Assembly (NCBI GenBank): GCA_016792765.1
Contig: JAEULD010000107.1
Span: forward strand, 1 to 46,554
Direction of reading: 5' to 3'
From: Candidatus Odyssella sp.
GTDB lineage: Bacteria > Pseudomonadota > Alphaproteobacteria > Bin65
Length of the DNA stretch: 46,554 nt
Made by a program: the position numbers and the translations under genes. The notes under the pieces were generated by a model, which saw only the letters and a list, made by a program, of their open reading frames with translations, ran no database searches and was not told where the DNA came from. Positions 16,025-23,479 of this stretch are shown here, piece after piece (positions within the stretch are counted from its first letter, which is position 1; the number at the start of each line of letters is the position of its first letter).

Positions 16025-16996
16025 TCAACGCCGCGCGTCTCCGGCCCGCCGTGGCGCCTCGCGCTTCGCCTTTTCCCACGCCGCGGCGATCGCCTGCGCC
16101 TCCGCCGCGCGGACCGCCGCGATCTCGCGCCGCGCCATGCCGCCGTGGCGCTCGAGCCAGTCTTCCACGAACGCGATCGGATCGCGCGCCCGCCACGCGG
16201 CCAGCTCGCCCTCGATGCCGCTGCGCGGCTCGCCGAAATGGCTGCTGTAGCCGCCCATGCGGTAGGTCTCGCAATCGAGCATCGCCGGCCGCCCGGCGAG
16301 CGCTTCGGCGCGCGCCCACGCCATCGAATGGAACACGTCGAACGCGTTGTTGCCGTCCACCGGCCGCGTGACGAAGCCGTAGGGCGCCACATAGGGCGCG
16401 AGCGCCTTCTGCGCGCGCACCTGGCTCCACGCCGCCGAGACCTGGTAGCCGTTGTTCTCGACCATCAGCACGAACGGCAGCTTCCAGGTGCCCGCGATGT
16501 TGAGCGCCTCGTGCAGGTCGCCCGCGCCGAGCGAGCCGTCGCCGATCACGCACACCGTCACGGTGCCGCTCCGCTCCATCTGCTGCGTCAGCGCGTAGCC
16601 GGCCGCGGTCGGCGCCCAGCCGCCGATCATCGACGAGCTCGGCATGACGCCGATGCCGGGGAACGCCGCATGGTGGAACACTTCGCGCCCGCCCTGCTCC
16701 GCCTCGGGCGCGCCGATCATCTCGCGAAAATGCTGCTCGACCGTGGCCCCCTTGCCGAACACGATCGCGCGCGAGCGATAGGACGGGAACACCGCGTCGC
16801 CCGCCGCGAGCGCGAGCGCCGCCACGCCGAGCGCCTCCTGCCCCAGGCACGGATAGGTGTTGCCGAGCACCGCGCCCTCTTTCTTGAGGCGCATCGAGAA
16901 TTCCTCGAACAGGCGCGTGCGCCACATGAGCCTCAGGAATTCGACCGGCTCGGCGCCGGGCGGAACGTCGTTCCGCCGCTGCGGCCGCGTGTTCAT
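16025..16996 (-). CDS. TPP-dependent dehydrogenase E1 component, alpha subunit
   Basis: This 323-residue alpha subunit belongs to the acetoin/pyruvate/branched-chain 2-oxoacid dehydrogenase family. The thiamine-diphosphate motif runs from VIGDGSLGAGDLHEALNIAG to VENN, the expected GDG-(~25)-NN spacing. Other family landmarks are CLGQEALGVA, FPSYRSRA, and the phosphorylation-loop-like YRMGGYSSHFGEP. Its ATG overlaps the beta stop (ATGA). No E2 or E3 gene is present, so either a housekeeping E2/E3 is used or the enzyme performs a non-oxidative TPP reaction. It is the last gene of the 14-kb operon starting at the TRAP genes. Confidence 0.92.
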   Translation of the reverse strand: MNTRPQRRNDVPPGAEPVEFLRLMWRTRLFEEFSMRLKKEGAVLGNTYPCLGQEALGVAALALAAGDAVFPSYRSRAIVFGKGATVEQHFREMIGAPEAEQGGREVFHHAAFPGIGVMPSSSMIGGWAPTAAGYALTQQMERSGTVTVCVIGDGSLGAGDLHEALNIAGTWKLPFVLMVENNGYQVSAAWSQVRAQKALAPYVAPYGFVTRPVDGNNAFDVFHSMAWARAEALAGRPAMLDCETYRMGGYSSHFGEPRSGIEGELAAWRARDPIAFVEDWLERHGGMARREIAAVRAAEAQAIAAAWEKAKREAPRRAGDARR

Positions 16997-17967
16997 GCCA
17001 GCAGCTCCCGCAGCGCGGCCGCGATCGTCTCCGCCGACGGCAAGACGTCTTCCTCGCGGTTGTACGGCAGGAACGTCTCGGGCCGCGCGAGCAGCGCGGG
17101 CTGCCGCTTCAGCGCGCTCGCCGGAAGCGTATCGAGCAGACTCTGGATCGCGGGGCCGTAGCCGCCGAGCGGCGGCTCTTCCTGGACGACCAGCACGCGG
17201 CCCGCGGCGCGCGCGGCTTCGAGGATCGCTTCGCGGTCGAGCGGCTTCACGCGGCCGAGGCTGAGCACGCGGACATCGGCCGGCGTCTTCGACGCCGCCA
17301 TCGCGTCCGCCGCGTCGCGCGCGAGCGCGGCCATGCGCCCGGCGGCGATCACCACCGCGTCGCGGCCCGGCCGCAGCGTGCGCGCGCGGCCCGGCGCCTT
17401 CGGCTTCGCGCCGAGCGGGCCGGACGACGCGTTCAGCGAACGGTCTTCGAGGAAGATCGTGGGCACCGGGCGCGCGAAGGCATGGCGCAGAAGCCAATAG
17501 GCCTCGGCCGCATCGGCCGGCATCGCGATGTCGAGATCGGGCACGTTCATGAACCAGGAGAGCGTCACCTCCGTGCCCATCGGCCCGTGCCGCGAGAAGC
17601 GGTTGATCGGCGCGCGGACGATCAAGGGGCAGCGCAATTGCCCGTTCGTCGCGTAGTTGAGCTTCGCGGCGGAATGCACGATCGAGCTGAACGCCACCGC
17701 GAGGATGTCGGCATAGGCGATCTCGATCACCGCCGTGTAGCCGTTCATCGCGGCGCCGGCGCCGATGCCGACCATGGCGCTTTCGCTGATCGGGCAGTCG
17801 CGCACCCGCGCCGCGCCGAATTCCTCGATCAGGCCCTTGGTGACGCCGCCGATGCTGAACTTGCCGACGTCCTGGCCGAGCACGAACACCCTGGGATCGG
17901 CCGCCATCGCCTCGCGCAGCGCGCGGGCGATCGCGTCCTTGTAGGTGACCGCGGGATCGGCGCCCAT
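16993..17967 (-). CDS. TPP-dependent dehydrogenase E1 component, beta subunit
   Basis: The 324-residue beta subunit pairs with the following alpha gene. Visible landmarks are VFVLGQDVGKFSIGGVTKGL, the conserved DCPISESAMVGIGAGAAMNG containing the cofactor-contacting Glu, and a C-terminal transketolase-C domain (GRVKPLDREAILEAARAAGRVLVVQEEP). Order beta-then-alpha is the reverse of the usual pdhA-pdhB arrangement. It begins 7 nt after the cyclase stop, so the genes are co-transcribed. The 2-oxoacid or acetoin-like substrate is unknown. Confidence 0.92.
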   Translation of the reverse strand: MGADPAVTYKDAIARALREAMAADPRVFVLGQDVGKFSIGGVTKGLIEEFGAARVRDCPISESAMVGIGAGAAMNGYTAVIEIAYADILAVAFSSIVHSAAKLNYATNGQLRCPLIVRAPINRFSRHGPMGTEVTLSWFMNVPDLDIAMPADAAEAYWLLRHAFARPVPTIFLEDRSLNASSGPLGAKPKAPGRARTLRPGRDAVVIAAGRMAALARDAADAMAASKTPADVRVLSLGRVKPLDREAILEAARAAGRVLVVQEEPPLGGYGPAIQSLLDTLPASALKRQPALLARPETFLPYNREEDVLPSAETIAAALRELLA

Positions 17968-17974
17968 GCCGGGC

Positions 17975-18751
17975 TTACGCGGGCGCCAGCGCCAGAACGC
18001 GCAGCGGGCTGCCGCTGCCGCGCTTGATCTTGAGCGGCGCGGCGAAGATCACCGACCCGGTCGGCGGCAGCAGGTCGAGATTGGTCAGGCACTGGAGGCC
18101 GTATCGGCCCGCGCCGTGCATGAAGTAGTGGCACGGATAGGGCGGATTGAGATGGAACGCCTGCCCGGCATCGGTGCCGATCGTCTCGGTGCCGAAGCCG
18201 ATCACGTCGCGCTCTTTCACGAGGAACTGCACGACGTCGGAATCCGGCCCCGGCGTGTGCTGGCCGGTCTCGTCGTAGTTCTGGTACGCGACGGGGTCGG
18301 TGCGCTTCGACCAGTCGGTGCGCATCAGCACCCAGGCGCGCGGCGGAATGCGGCCGTGCTCCTTCTCCCAGTTCGTCACGAAGTCGACGGTGAGCAGGTA
18401 GTCGGGATCCTGCGCGGCCTGCTTCGAGCAATCGAGCACGCAGGCGGGCGCGATGAAATGCTCGGCCGGAATCGTGTCGACCGCGTTGTTTGGCAGATCG
18501 CGGCCGGAAATCCAGTGGACCGGCGCATCGAAATGCGTGCCGGTGTGCTCGCTGAACGAGACGTTGTTCCAGTAGGCGGCCGAGCCGCGGTCGTCGTAGC
18601 GCGAGATTTCCTCGATGCGGAACGGCCAGGCCTGCCCAGCCTCGGGCGGCAGGGTGATCGTCGGGAAATCGGGCGCCAGCGTCTGCGTGAGATCGACGAC
18701 GCGGATACGGCCGGCCGCGAGCTCTTTGGCGAACTGAACGAGGGCGTTCAT
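17975..18751 (-). CDS. Cyclase-family metal-dependent hydrolase (kynurenine formamidase-like fold)
   Basis: This 258-residue protein carries the family signature HTGTHFDAPVHW, whose His and Asp residues bind divalent metal in kynurenine formamidase and isatin hydrolase. VVDLTQTLAPDFP at the N-terminus and a strong GAGGAGG ribosome site support the start. The family hydrolyses amides or lactam/lactone rings. Between the DUF35-SDR and E1 genes it could open a lactone or cyclic amide intermediate. Tryptophan catabolism is not indicated by any neighbour. Confidence 0.88.
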   Translation of the reverse strand: MNALVQFAKELAAGRIRVVDLTQTLAPDFPTITLPPEAGQAWPFRIEEISRYDDRGSAAYWNNVSFSEHTGTHFDAPVHWISGRDLPNNAVDTIPAEHFIAPACVLDCSKQAAQDPDYLLTVDFVTNWEKEHGRIPPRAWVLMRTDWSKRTDPVAYQNYDETGQHTPGPDSDVVQFLVKERDVIGFGTETIGTDAGQAFHLNPPYPCHYFMHGAGRYGLQCLTNLDLLPPTGSVIFAAPLKIKRGSGSPLRVLALAPA

Positions 18752-18764
18752 CCTGCCGTCCTCC

Positions 18765-20012
18765 TCAGGGGTTCGACGCTTCGACTTCGAGCGCTTTCGG
18801 GTTGTCGCGCCAGCGCGCGAGCCAGTCCTGCGCCACGTCGCCGGGATAGACGTCTTCGGTGCCCTGCCTCAGCGCGTTGACGATCGCGTTGGCGAGCGCC
18901 CCGGGCGCGATCTTCGGCGGCAGCAGCAGCTGGTTCCACTCGTCGTCGATCGGGCCGGGATAGACGTTGATGACGCGCACGCCGGTGGGGCGCATCTCGG
19001 CGCGCAGGCACTGCGCGAGCGAATGCGCGGCCGCCTTCGAGGCCGAGAAGGTGCCGTGCGGCGGAAAATTCGCGAGCGCGTAGATCGAGAGCAGGTTCAC
19101 CCAGGCGACCGCGCTGTTGACCCCGTCGGCGCCGCGCGCCTTGAGCGCCGGGCCGAATTCCTGCGCGAGCCGCAGCAGGCCGAAATAGTTCACGTCCATC
19201 TCGGCGCGGGCCGCGTCGGTTCCGTAGCGCGCCGAGATGCCGTAGGTGCGGTGGACCTCGGCGTTGTTCACGACGATGTCGACGCGGCCCGCGATCTCGC
19301 CGGCGATCTCGCGCACCGAGCGCTGGTCGGTGACGTCGAGATTGAGCAGCGTCACCTGCGGAATGGATTTGATTTCGTCGAAGCCGGGGAAATTCTTCCA
19401 CGGCTCGGCGTTGCCGACCCAGACGATGTCGGCGCCGGCCTTGGCGAGCGCCTTGACGAGCGCTTGGCCCACGGCCGTCTTGCCGTCGGTCACGAGCACT
19501 TTGCGGAACTTCGGATCGCAGGTCATTTCGCGCATGATCTTGTCGTCCGCCATGTTGGGCGTGTCGCGTTCGGGAATGGCGACGAGCACGGCCTGCCCGG
19601 CGCGGTCGAGATGCGCGCGCACGCGCACCCTGGCGGGCGGCGGCGGCACGTCGGCGTGGATGTGGGCCACGACCGTGACGCCGCCCCGCAGGCGCACGAG
19701 GCCCGTGCGCCACGGCACGCGCTCGCGGAAGAACAGCTCGAGGCTGTGGCGCAGCAGCGTTTCGGAGATCAGCTCGCCGTCTTCCGGCTGCGGCTTCCAG
19801 TCGAGCCGGTCCGACAGGCAGCGGCGGCACATTTCGCGCGGCGGATACTGCACCTGGCCGCAATCGCGGCACTCCTGCAGCTCGAGCCGCCCTTGCGCGG
19901 CGCCGCGCAGGAGGCCGAGCGCATAGCGGCTGCGCGCCTGAGGCGGCGGAACCGGAAGGCGCGTGCGCAGAATCGGATTTTTGCGCTTGGGTTTTTGCAG
20001 CGGAGGGGTCAC
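18765..20012 (-). CDS. DUF35 zinc-ribbon/OB-fold protein fused to a short-chain dehydrogenase domain lacking catalytic Tyr
   Basis: This 415-residue protein joins two domains normally encoded separately. Residues 1-150 are a DUF35 (ChsH2/BbsA-like) module with zinc-ribbon cysteines C48, C51, C62 and C65 followed by an OB fold; DUF35 proteins partner thiolase-fold enzymes and help bind acyl-CoA. Residues 170-400 are an SDR. Its cofactor loop is degenerate (TDGKTAVG instead of TGxxxGxG), NNAG is NNAE, and in the S-Y-K active site Ser309 and Lys326 remain but Tyr is Phe322 (TFSASK). It may therefore be a pseudo-enzyme or scaffold. The GTG start lacks a good ribosome site but the frame is continuous with no internal stop. 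It follows the thiolase by 24 nt. Confidence 0.85.
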   Translation of the reverse strand: MTPPLQKPKRKNPILRTRLPVPPPQARSRYALGLLRGAAQGRLELQECRDCGQVQYPPREMCRRCLSDRLDWKPQPEDGELISETLLRHSLELFFRERVPWRTGLVRLRGGVTVVAHIHADVPPPPARVRVRAHLDRAGQAVLVAIPERDTPNMADDKIMREMTCDPKFRKVLVTDGKTAVGQALVKALAKAGADIVWVGNAEPWKNFPGFDEIKSIPQVTLLNLDVTDQRSVREIAGEIAGRVDIVVNNAEVHRTYGISARYGTDAARAEMDVNYFGLLRLAQEFGPALKARGADGVNSAVAWVNLLSIYALANFPPHGTFSASKAAAHSLAQCLRAEMRPTGVRVINVYPGPIDDEWNQLLLPPKIAPGALANAIVNALRQGTEDVYPGDVAQDWLARWRDNPKALEVEASNP

Positions 20013-20036
20013 GGGCGTGCTCGCTTCGCTCCCGGG

Positions 20037-21203
20037 TTAGGCGGCCGCGAGGATCGCGGCGCCGGTGGACAGCCCGCGGTCGTAGTTGATCATGCCGAAG
20101 CCGGAGACGAGGCCGAGCGCGGCGTCGGGCACCTGGCCGCCGATGGTCTGCCGGGTGAGCTGGCGGATCGCCTCGACCATGCCGAGCATGCCGCCGGCGG
20201 CACCCGCCTGCCCCACCGAGAGCTGGCCGCCCGAGGTATTGGACGGGAACGTGCCGTCGACCGTCAGCGTGTTCGCGCGCACGAAGGCCGGCGCCTCGCC
20301 CTTGCCGCAGAAGCCGAGGTCCTCGAACTGCAGCATGTTGATGACCGGATAGTCGTCGTAGACCTGGATGAAATCGATGTCGGCGGGCGCCACGCCGGCC
20401 TGGCCGTAGAGCTCGTCGCGCTCGAGCGCCCAGCCGCCGCGATACTGGATCGGATCGGACTGGAACGCCGCATGCCGCTCGATCGCGCCGAGAACGCGCG
20501 CGTATTTGATGCCGGCCGCCTCCGCCGTCTCGCGGCGCATCACGAGGAAGCCCTCGGCACCGGCGCAGGGCATCACGCAATCGAACAGGCGCACCGGATC
20601 GGCGATCAGCCGCGCGCCGAGATACTCCTCCATCGTCAGCGGCTTCTTGAACATCGCGTAGGGAATCTTGAGTGCGTTCTGGCGCTGCGCCACGCACATC
20701 TTGCCGAAATCGGCCGGCTCGGCGCCGAACGTGCGCATGTAGTAGTCGGTGAGGTAGGCGAAGCTCTGGTTCGGGCCGCCCGCGCCCATCGGATAGACGG
20801 CATCGCGCGCGAAGCGGCTGAAATTCGCGGTGCCCTGGCGGAACGAATCGACGTGGTTGGTGTCGCCGGCGATGCACGCGACGATCTCGGCGTCGCCGCT
20901 CTGCACGGCGCGCGCCGCGCGGCGCAGGCTCACGACGCCGCAATTCCCGCCGAGCGGGACGAAATCGAGCCAGCGCGTCGAAAGCCCGAGATGTTCGGAC
21001 AGGCCGATCGCCGTATCCGGCGCGAGCGTGAACGACGAGACGCAGAAGCCGTCGATGTGCCCCTTCTCGATGTGCGAATCCCTGATCAGCTCGGCGAGCG
21101 CGCGGCCGATCCACCAGTGCGCGGCGCGGATCGAGAAGCGCACGTAAGGGATGGAGACCGGCGTCGTCACGACGATGCCGTCGTATGAGGCGCGGCGGTT
21201 CAT
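20037..21203 (-). CDS. Thiolase-family (lipid-transfer/SCP2-type) acyl-CoA lyase, non-canonical
   Basis: This 388-residue thiolase-fold protein belongs to the group called acetyl-CoA acetyltransferase/lipid-transfer proteins, which includes steroid retro-aldolases (Ltp2) and the benzoylsuccinyl-CoA thiolase subunit BbsB, both partnered by DUF35 proteins. A Cys (Cys88) lies in the nucleophile region (GGNCGVVSLRRAARAV). The catalytic-His motif GHPxGA reads VGQAGAAGG (Gln332), and the C-terminal CxGG motif is replaced by SGFGMINYDRG with Tyr374. Classical Claisen thiolysis is thus uncertain. ATGA overlap with the upstream ligase and a 24-nt gap to the DUF35-SDR gene argue for a functional complex. 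Confidence 0.88.
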   Translation of the reverse strand: MNRRASYDGIVVTTPVSIPYVRFSIRAAHWWIGRALAELIRDSHIEKGHIDGFCVSSFTLAPDTAIGLSEHLGLSTRWLDFVPLGGNCGVVSLRRAARAVQSGDAEIVACIAGDTNHVDSFRQGTANFSRFARDAVYPMGAGGPNQSFAYLTDYYMRTFGAEPADFGKMCVAQRQNALKIPYAMFKKPLTMEEYLGARLIADPVRLFDCVMPCAGAEGFLVMRRETAEAAGIKYARVLGAIERHAAFQSDPIQYRGGWALERDELYGQAGVAPADIDFIQVYDDYPVINMLQFEDLGFCGKGEAPAFVRANTLTVDGTFPSNTSGGQLSVGQAGAAGGMLGMVEAIRQLTRQTIGGQVPDAALGLVSGFGMINYDRGLSTGAAILAAA

Positions 21204-22849
21204 GCGTTCGGCCGCGGCTTGGTCTGCTGCTTCAGCGCGCGGAGGTCGAAGCAATTGGGATGACGCGCGGGGTTCTCGGCGAGATCGCCGAGATCGGCCT
21301 TCCTGATCTTCTGCGTGGCGGTGGTGGGCATTTCGGACAGGAACGCGATATAGCCCGGCGCCTTGTAATAGGCAAAGCGCGCGCGGCAGTGCTCGAAGAT
21401 GGCGTTGGCCAGCGCGGCATCGGGCGCCCGGCCCGGCCGCGGCACGATCACCGCCATCACCTCTTCCTCGCGAATCTCGTCGCGCACCGCGAGCACGCTC
21501 ACTTCGCCCACGGCGGGATGCTCGGCGACGACCTGCTCGACCTCGGCGCAGGCGATGTTCTCGCCCGAGCGGCGCACGATCGCCTTCTTGCGGTCCATGA
21601 AATAGAAGTAGCCGTCGGCGTCCTGGCGCACGATATCGCCGGTGTTGAGCCAGCCGCCCTTCCACGCCGCGGCGGTGGCGGCCTCGTCCTTGAGGTAGCC
21701 GCTGAAGAAGCGCCGCTTCGGATTCGGCCCCTTGGCGCGGACGAGGAAGTTGCCCGGCGTTCCCGCCGGCACGTCGCCGCCGGCGTCGTCGACGACGCGG
21801 GCCTCCATCGGCGGGCCGGGCCGGTTCGCGCGGCCCATGCAGTGCAGGCCGATGCGGCGCGGCTCCTCCCAATCCACCAGCGTGGCCGAGCCGCCGGTTT
21901 CGGTCATCGCCCAGCCATTGGTGAGCACGAGCCCGAAGCGCCGCTCGAACGCCGCGTGGTGCGAGGCGTGCACGCCGCCGCCCATGCCGAAGCGGACCGC
22001 ATGCGCGCGGTCGAGCGGCGACGGCGGCAGGTTGAGCAGCATCGCCGGCATGACGCCGAGATAGTGGAAGCAGGTGGCGCCGGTATCGACCGCGTCCTGC
22101 CACCAGCTGCGCGGATGGAAGCGGTCGAGGATGATCTGGGCGCCGCCGCTGATCAGCATGCCCATGAAGGAGTTGCCGGTGGCGTTGGTGTGGAACGTCG
22201 GCAGCGGCTGCAGCAGCCGTTCCCGGCCCCAGCGCAGCTGCAGCGGCGCCTGCTGCGCGGCGTACCATTCGCCCCAGCCGAGAAAATACTCGTTCGACAG
22301 CATGCAGCCCTTGGGCCGGCCGGTGGTGCCCGAGGTGTAGAGCAGCGCGGCTTCCGCGGCGAGGCCGGCGGGGCCGCCCGGCGCGGCGCGGCGCGGCGGC
22401 GGCAGCGCGGCGTCGGCGCCGGGCGCGAGCGGCACGCCGAGCGCCGCCGCGACCGGCGCCACCTGCGCCGCGCGTTCGGCGAGCGCCACCACGAGCGCCG
22501 ATTCGCTGTGCTCGAGCGCGTAGCGCATCTCGTCGGCGCCGTAATCGGGATTGAGCGGCACCATGCCGGCGCCGGCGGCGTTCAGCGCCAGGAAGTGGAA
22601 GAAATGGTCGGGCCGGTTCTCGAGCAGCAGCGCCACGCGGTGGCCGGGCCCGTAGCCGGCCGCGCGATAGCGCGCGGCCAGCGCCGCGACCGTCTCGGCC
22701 ACCGCGCGATAGGAGATCGCCGCGCGCGGCAGGCGCCACGTCTCCGCGAGCCAGCGCGGCACGGCGAAGAGATCGTTGTCCGGCAGCTTGCGCGCCGTGT
22801 CGAACAGCAGCGCGGCGACCGTGTCGATACCGGGCGGCAGCGGGGTCAC
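21200..22849 (-). CDS. AMP-dependent acyl-CoA synthetase/ligase
   Basis: This 549-residue enzyme of the ANL family activates a carboxylic acid to its CoA thioester. Motifs seen are the P-loop (LLYTSGTTGRPKGCML), the aromatic A5 region (TNGWAMTETGG), the ribose-binding GGWLNTGDI, and the hinge region FYFMDRKKAIVRRSGENI; a C-terminal Lys occurs in TATQKIRKADL. It starts at GTG in a GTGA overlap with the DUF1989 stop. Co-transcription with the TRAP transporter and the thiolase makes it the likely CoA-activating step for the imported acid. The substrate is unknown. Confidence 0.93.
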   Translation of the reverse strand: MTPLPPGIDTVAALLFDTARKLPDNDLFAVPRWLAETWRLPRAAISYRAVAETVAALAARYRAAGYGPGHRVALLLENRPDHFFHFLALNAAGAGMVPLNPDYGADEMRYALEHSESALVVALAERAAQVAPVAAALGVPLAPGADAALPPPRRAAPGGPAGLAAEAALLYTSGTTGRPKGCMLSNEYFLGWGEWYAAQQAPLQLRWGRERLLQPLPTFHTNATGNSFMGMLISGGAQIILDRFHPRSWWQDAVDTGATCFHYLGVMPAMLLNLPPSPLDRAHAVRFGMGGGVHASHHAAFERRFGLVLTNGWAMTETGGSATLVDWEEPRRIGLHCMGRANRPGPPMEARVVDDAGGDVPAGTPGNFLVRAKGPNPKRRFFSGYLKDEAATAAAWKGGWLNTGDIVRQDADGYFYFMDRKKAIVRRSGENIACAEVEQVVAEHPAVGEVSVLAVRDEIREEEVMAVIVPRPGRAPDAALANAIFEHCRARFAYYKAPGYIAFLSEMPTTATQKIRKADLGDLAENPARHPNCFDLRALKQQTKPRPNA

Positions 22850-23469
22850 GACGCGAAGATCTTGATGCCGAGCGGATTGGGCTGGCCGTTGTTGGTGCGC
22901 GCCTTGTCGGACGGGCAGGCCGAGATGCCGGCCAGCACGTCCATCTCGGCGCGGAGATCGATGTAGTCGTCTATCGTCACCTTGGTCGGCTGGATCTCGA
23001 AGCCGCCGTCGGGGTGCAGATCGGCGGCCATGAACACGTTGAAGACGTCCATCACGTCGTCGCCGCTCAAGCCGAACGGCGCCAGCGCTTCGGTCAGGTT
23101 CTCCTGGCACGAGCGGTGATTCGTCTCCTTGTCGCGCAGCTGGTAGAGCTTCGTCGAGCAGCGTCCGCCATTGTTGCCCCAATGGTTCTTGTACGTATCC
23201 GCGAGCGTCGTGAGCATGATGTTTTCCCGCGGCGGCTTCGAATAGAAGTGCTTGAAGCTCTTCGAAGTGCCCGTGCCGAGTATGACGTTGATGGCCCAGC
23301 TCTGTCCGACGTGGAACCATTCCTTGTAGTCGTGCGCGTTGTAGAACACGCAGTCGCCGACCTGGCCGCCGGTGATCTGGTGGATGCGCAGCACCTGGCC
23401 TTTCTTCACCACGAAAGCCCGCCCGTGCCGCGCGGGAATCACGAATTCCTCGATCAGTTTGCCACGCAT
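22846..23469 (-). CDS. DUF1989 (urea carboxylase-associated) family protein
   Basis: This 207-residue protein belongs to the same family as the gene at 3262-3879. It starts MRGKLIEEFVIPARHGRAFV after AGGAGAGGAAG. Conserved parts are the GQVLRIHQITGGQVGDCVFY segment, RCSTKLYQLRD, and the C-terminal AEMDVLAGISACPSDK. Known relatives are carboxyguanidine deiminase subunits; most others have no established role. It sits between a CoxL-type hydroxylase (10 nt upstream) and an acyl-CoA ligase (GTGA overlap), not near urea carboxylase genes, so its role here is probably different. A metal- or thiol-dependent amidine/lyase reaction is possible but unsupported. Confidence 0.88.
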   Translation of the reverse strand: MRGKLIEEFVIPARHGRAFVVKKGQVLRIHQITGGQVGDCVFYNAHDYKEWFHVGQSWAINVILGTGTSKSFKHFYSKPPRENIMLTTLADTYKNHWGNNGGRCSTKLYQLRDKETNHRSCQENLTEALAPFGLSGDDVMDVFNVFMAADLHPDGGFEIQPTKVTIDDYIDLRAEMDVLAGISACPSDKARTNNGQPNPLGIKIFAS

Positions 23470-23479
23470 CTTCCTCTCC

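Noticed and set aside
12987..16250. Long plus-strand open frame of over 1000 codons opposite the ABC genes
   Set aside because: It is antisense to three clearly homologous transporter and enzyme genes. Its composition (very high Arg, His, Asp, Glu, no domain) is what GC-rich antisense frames produce.
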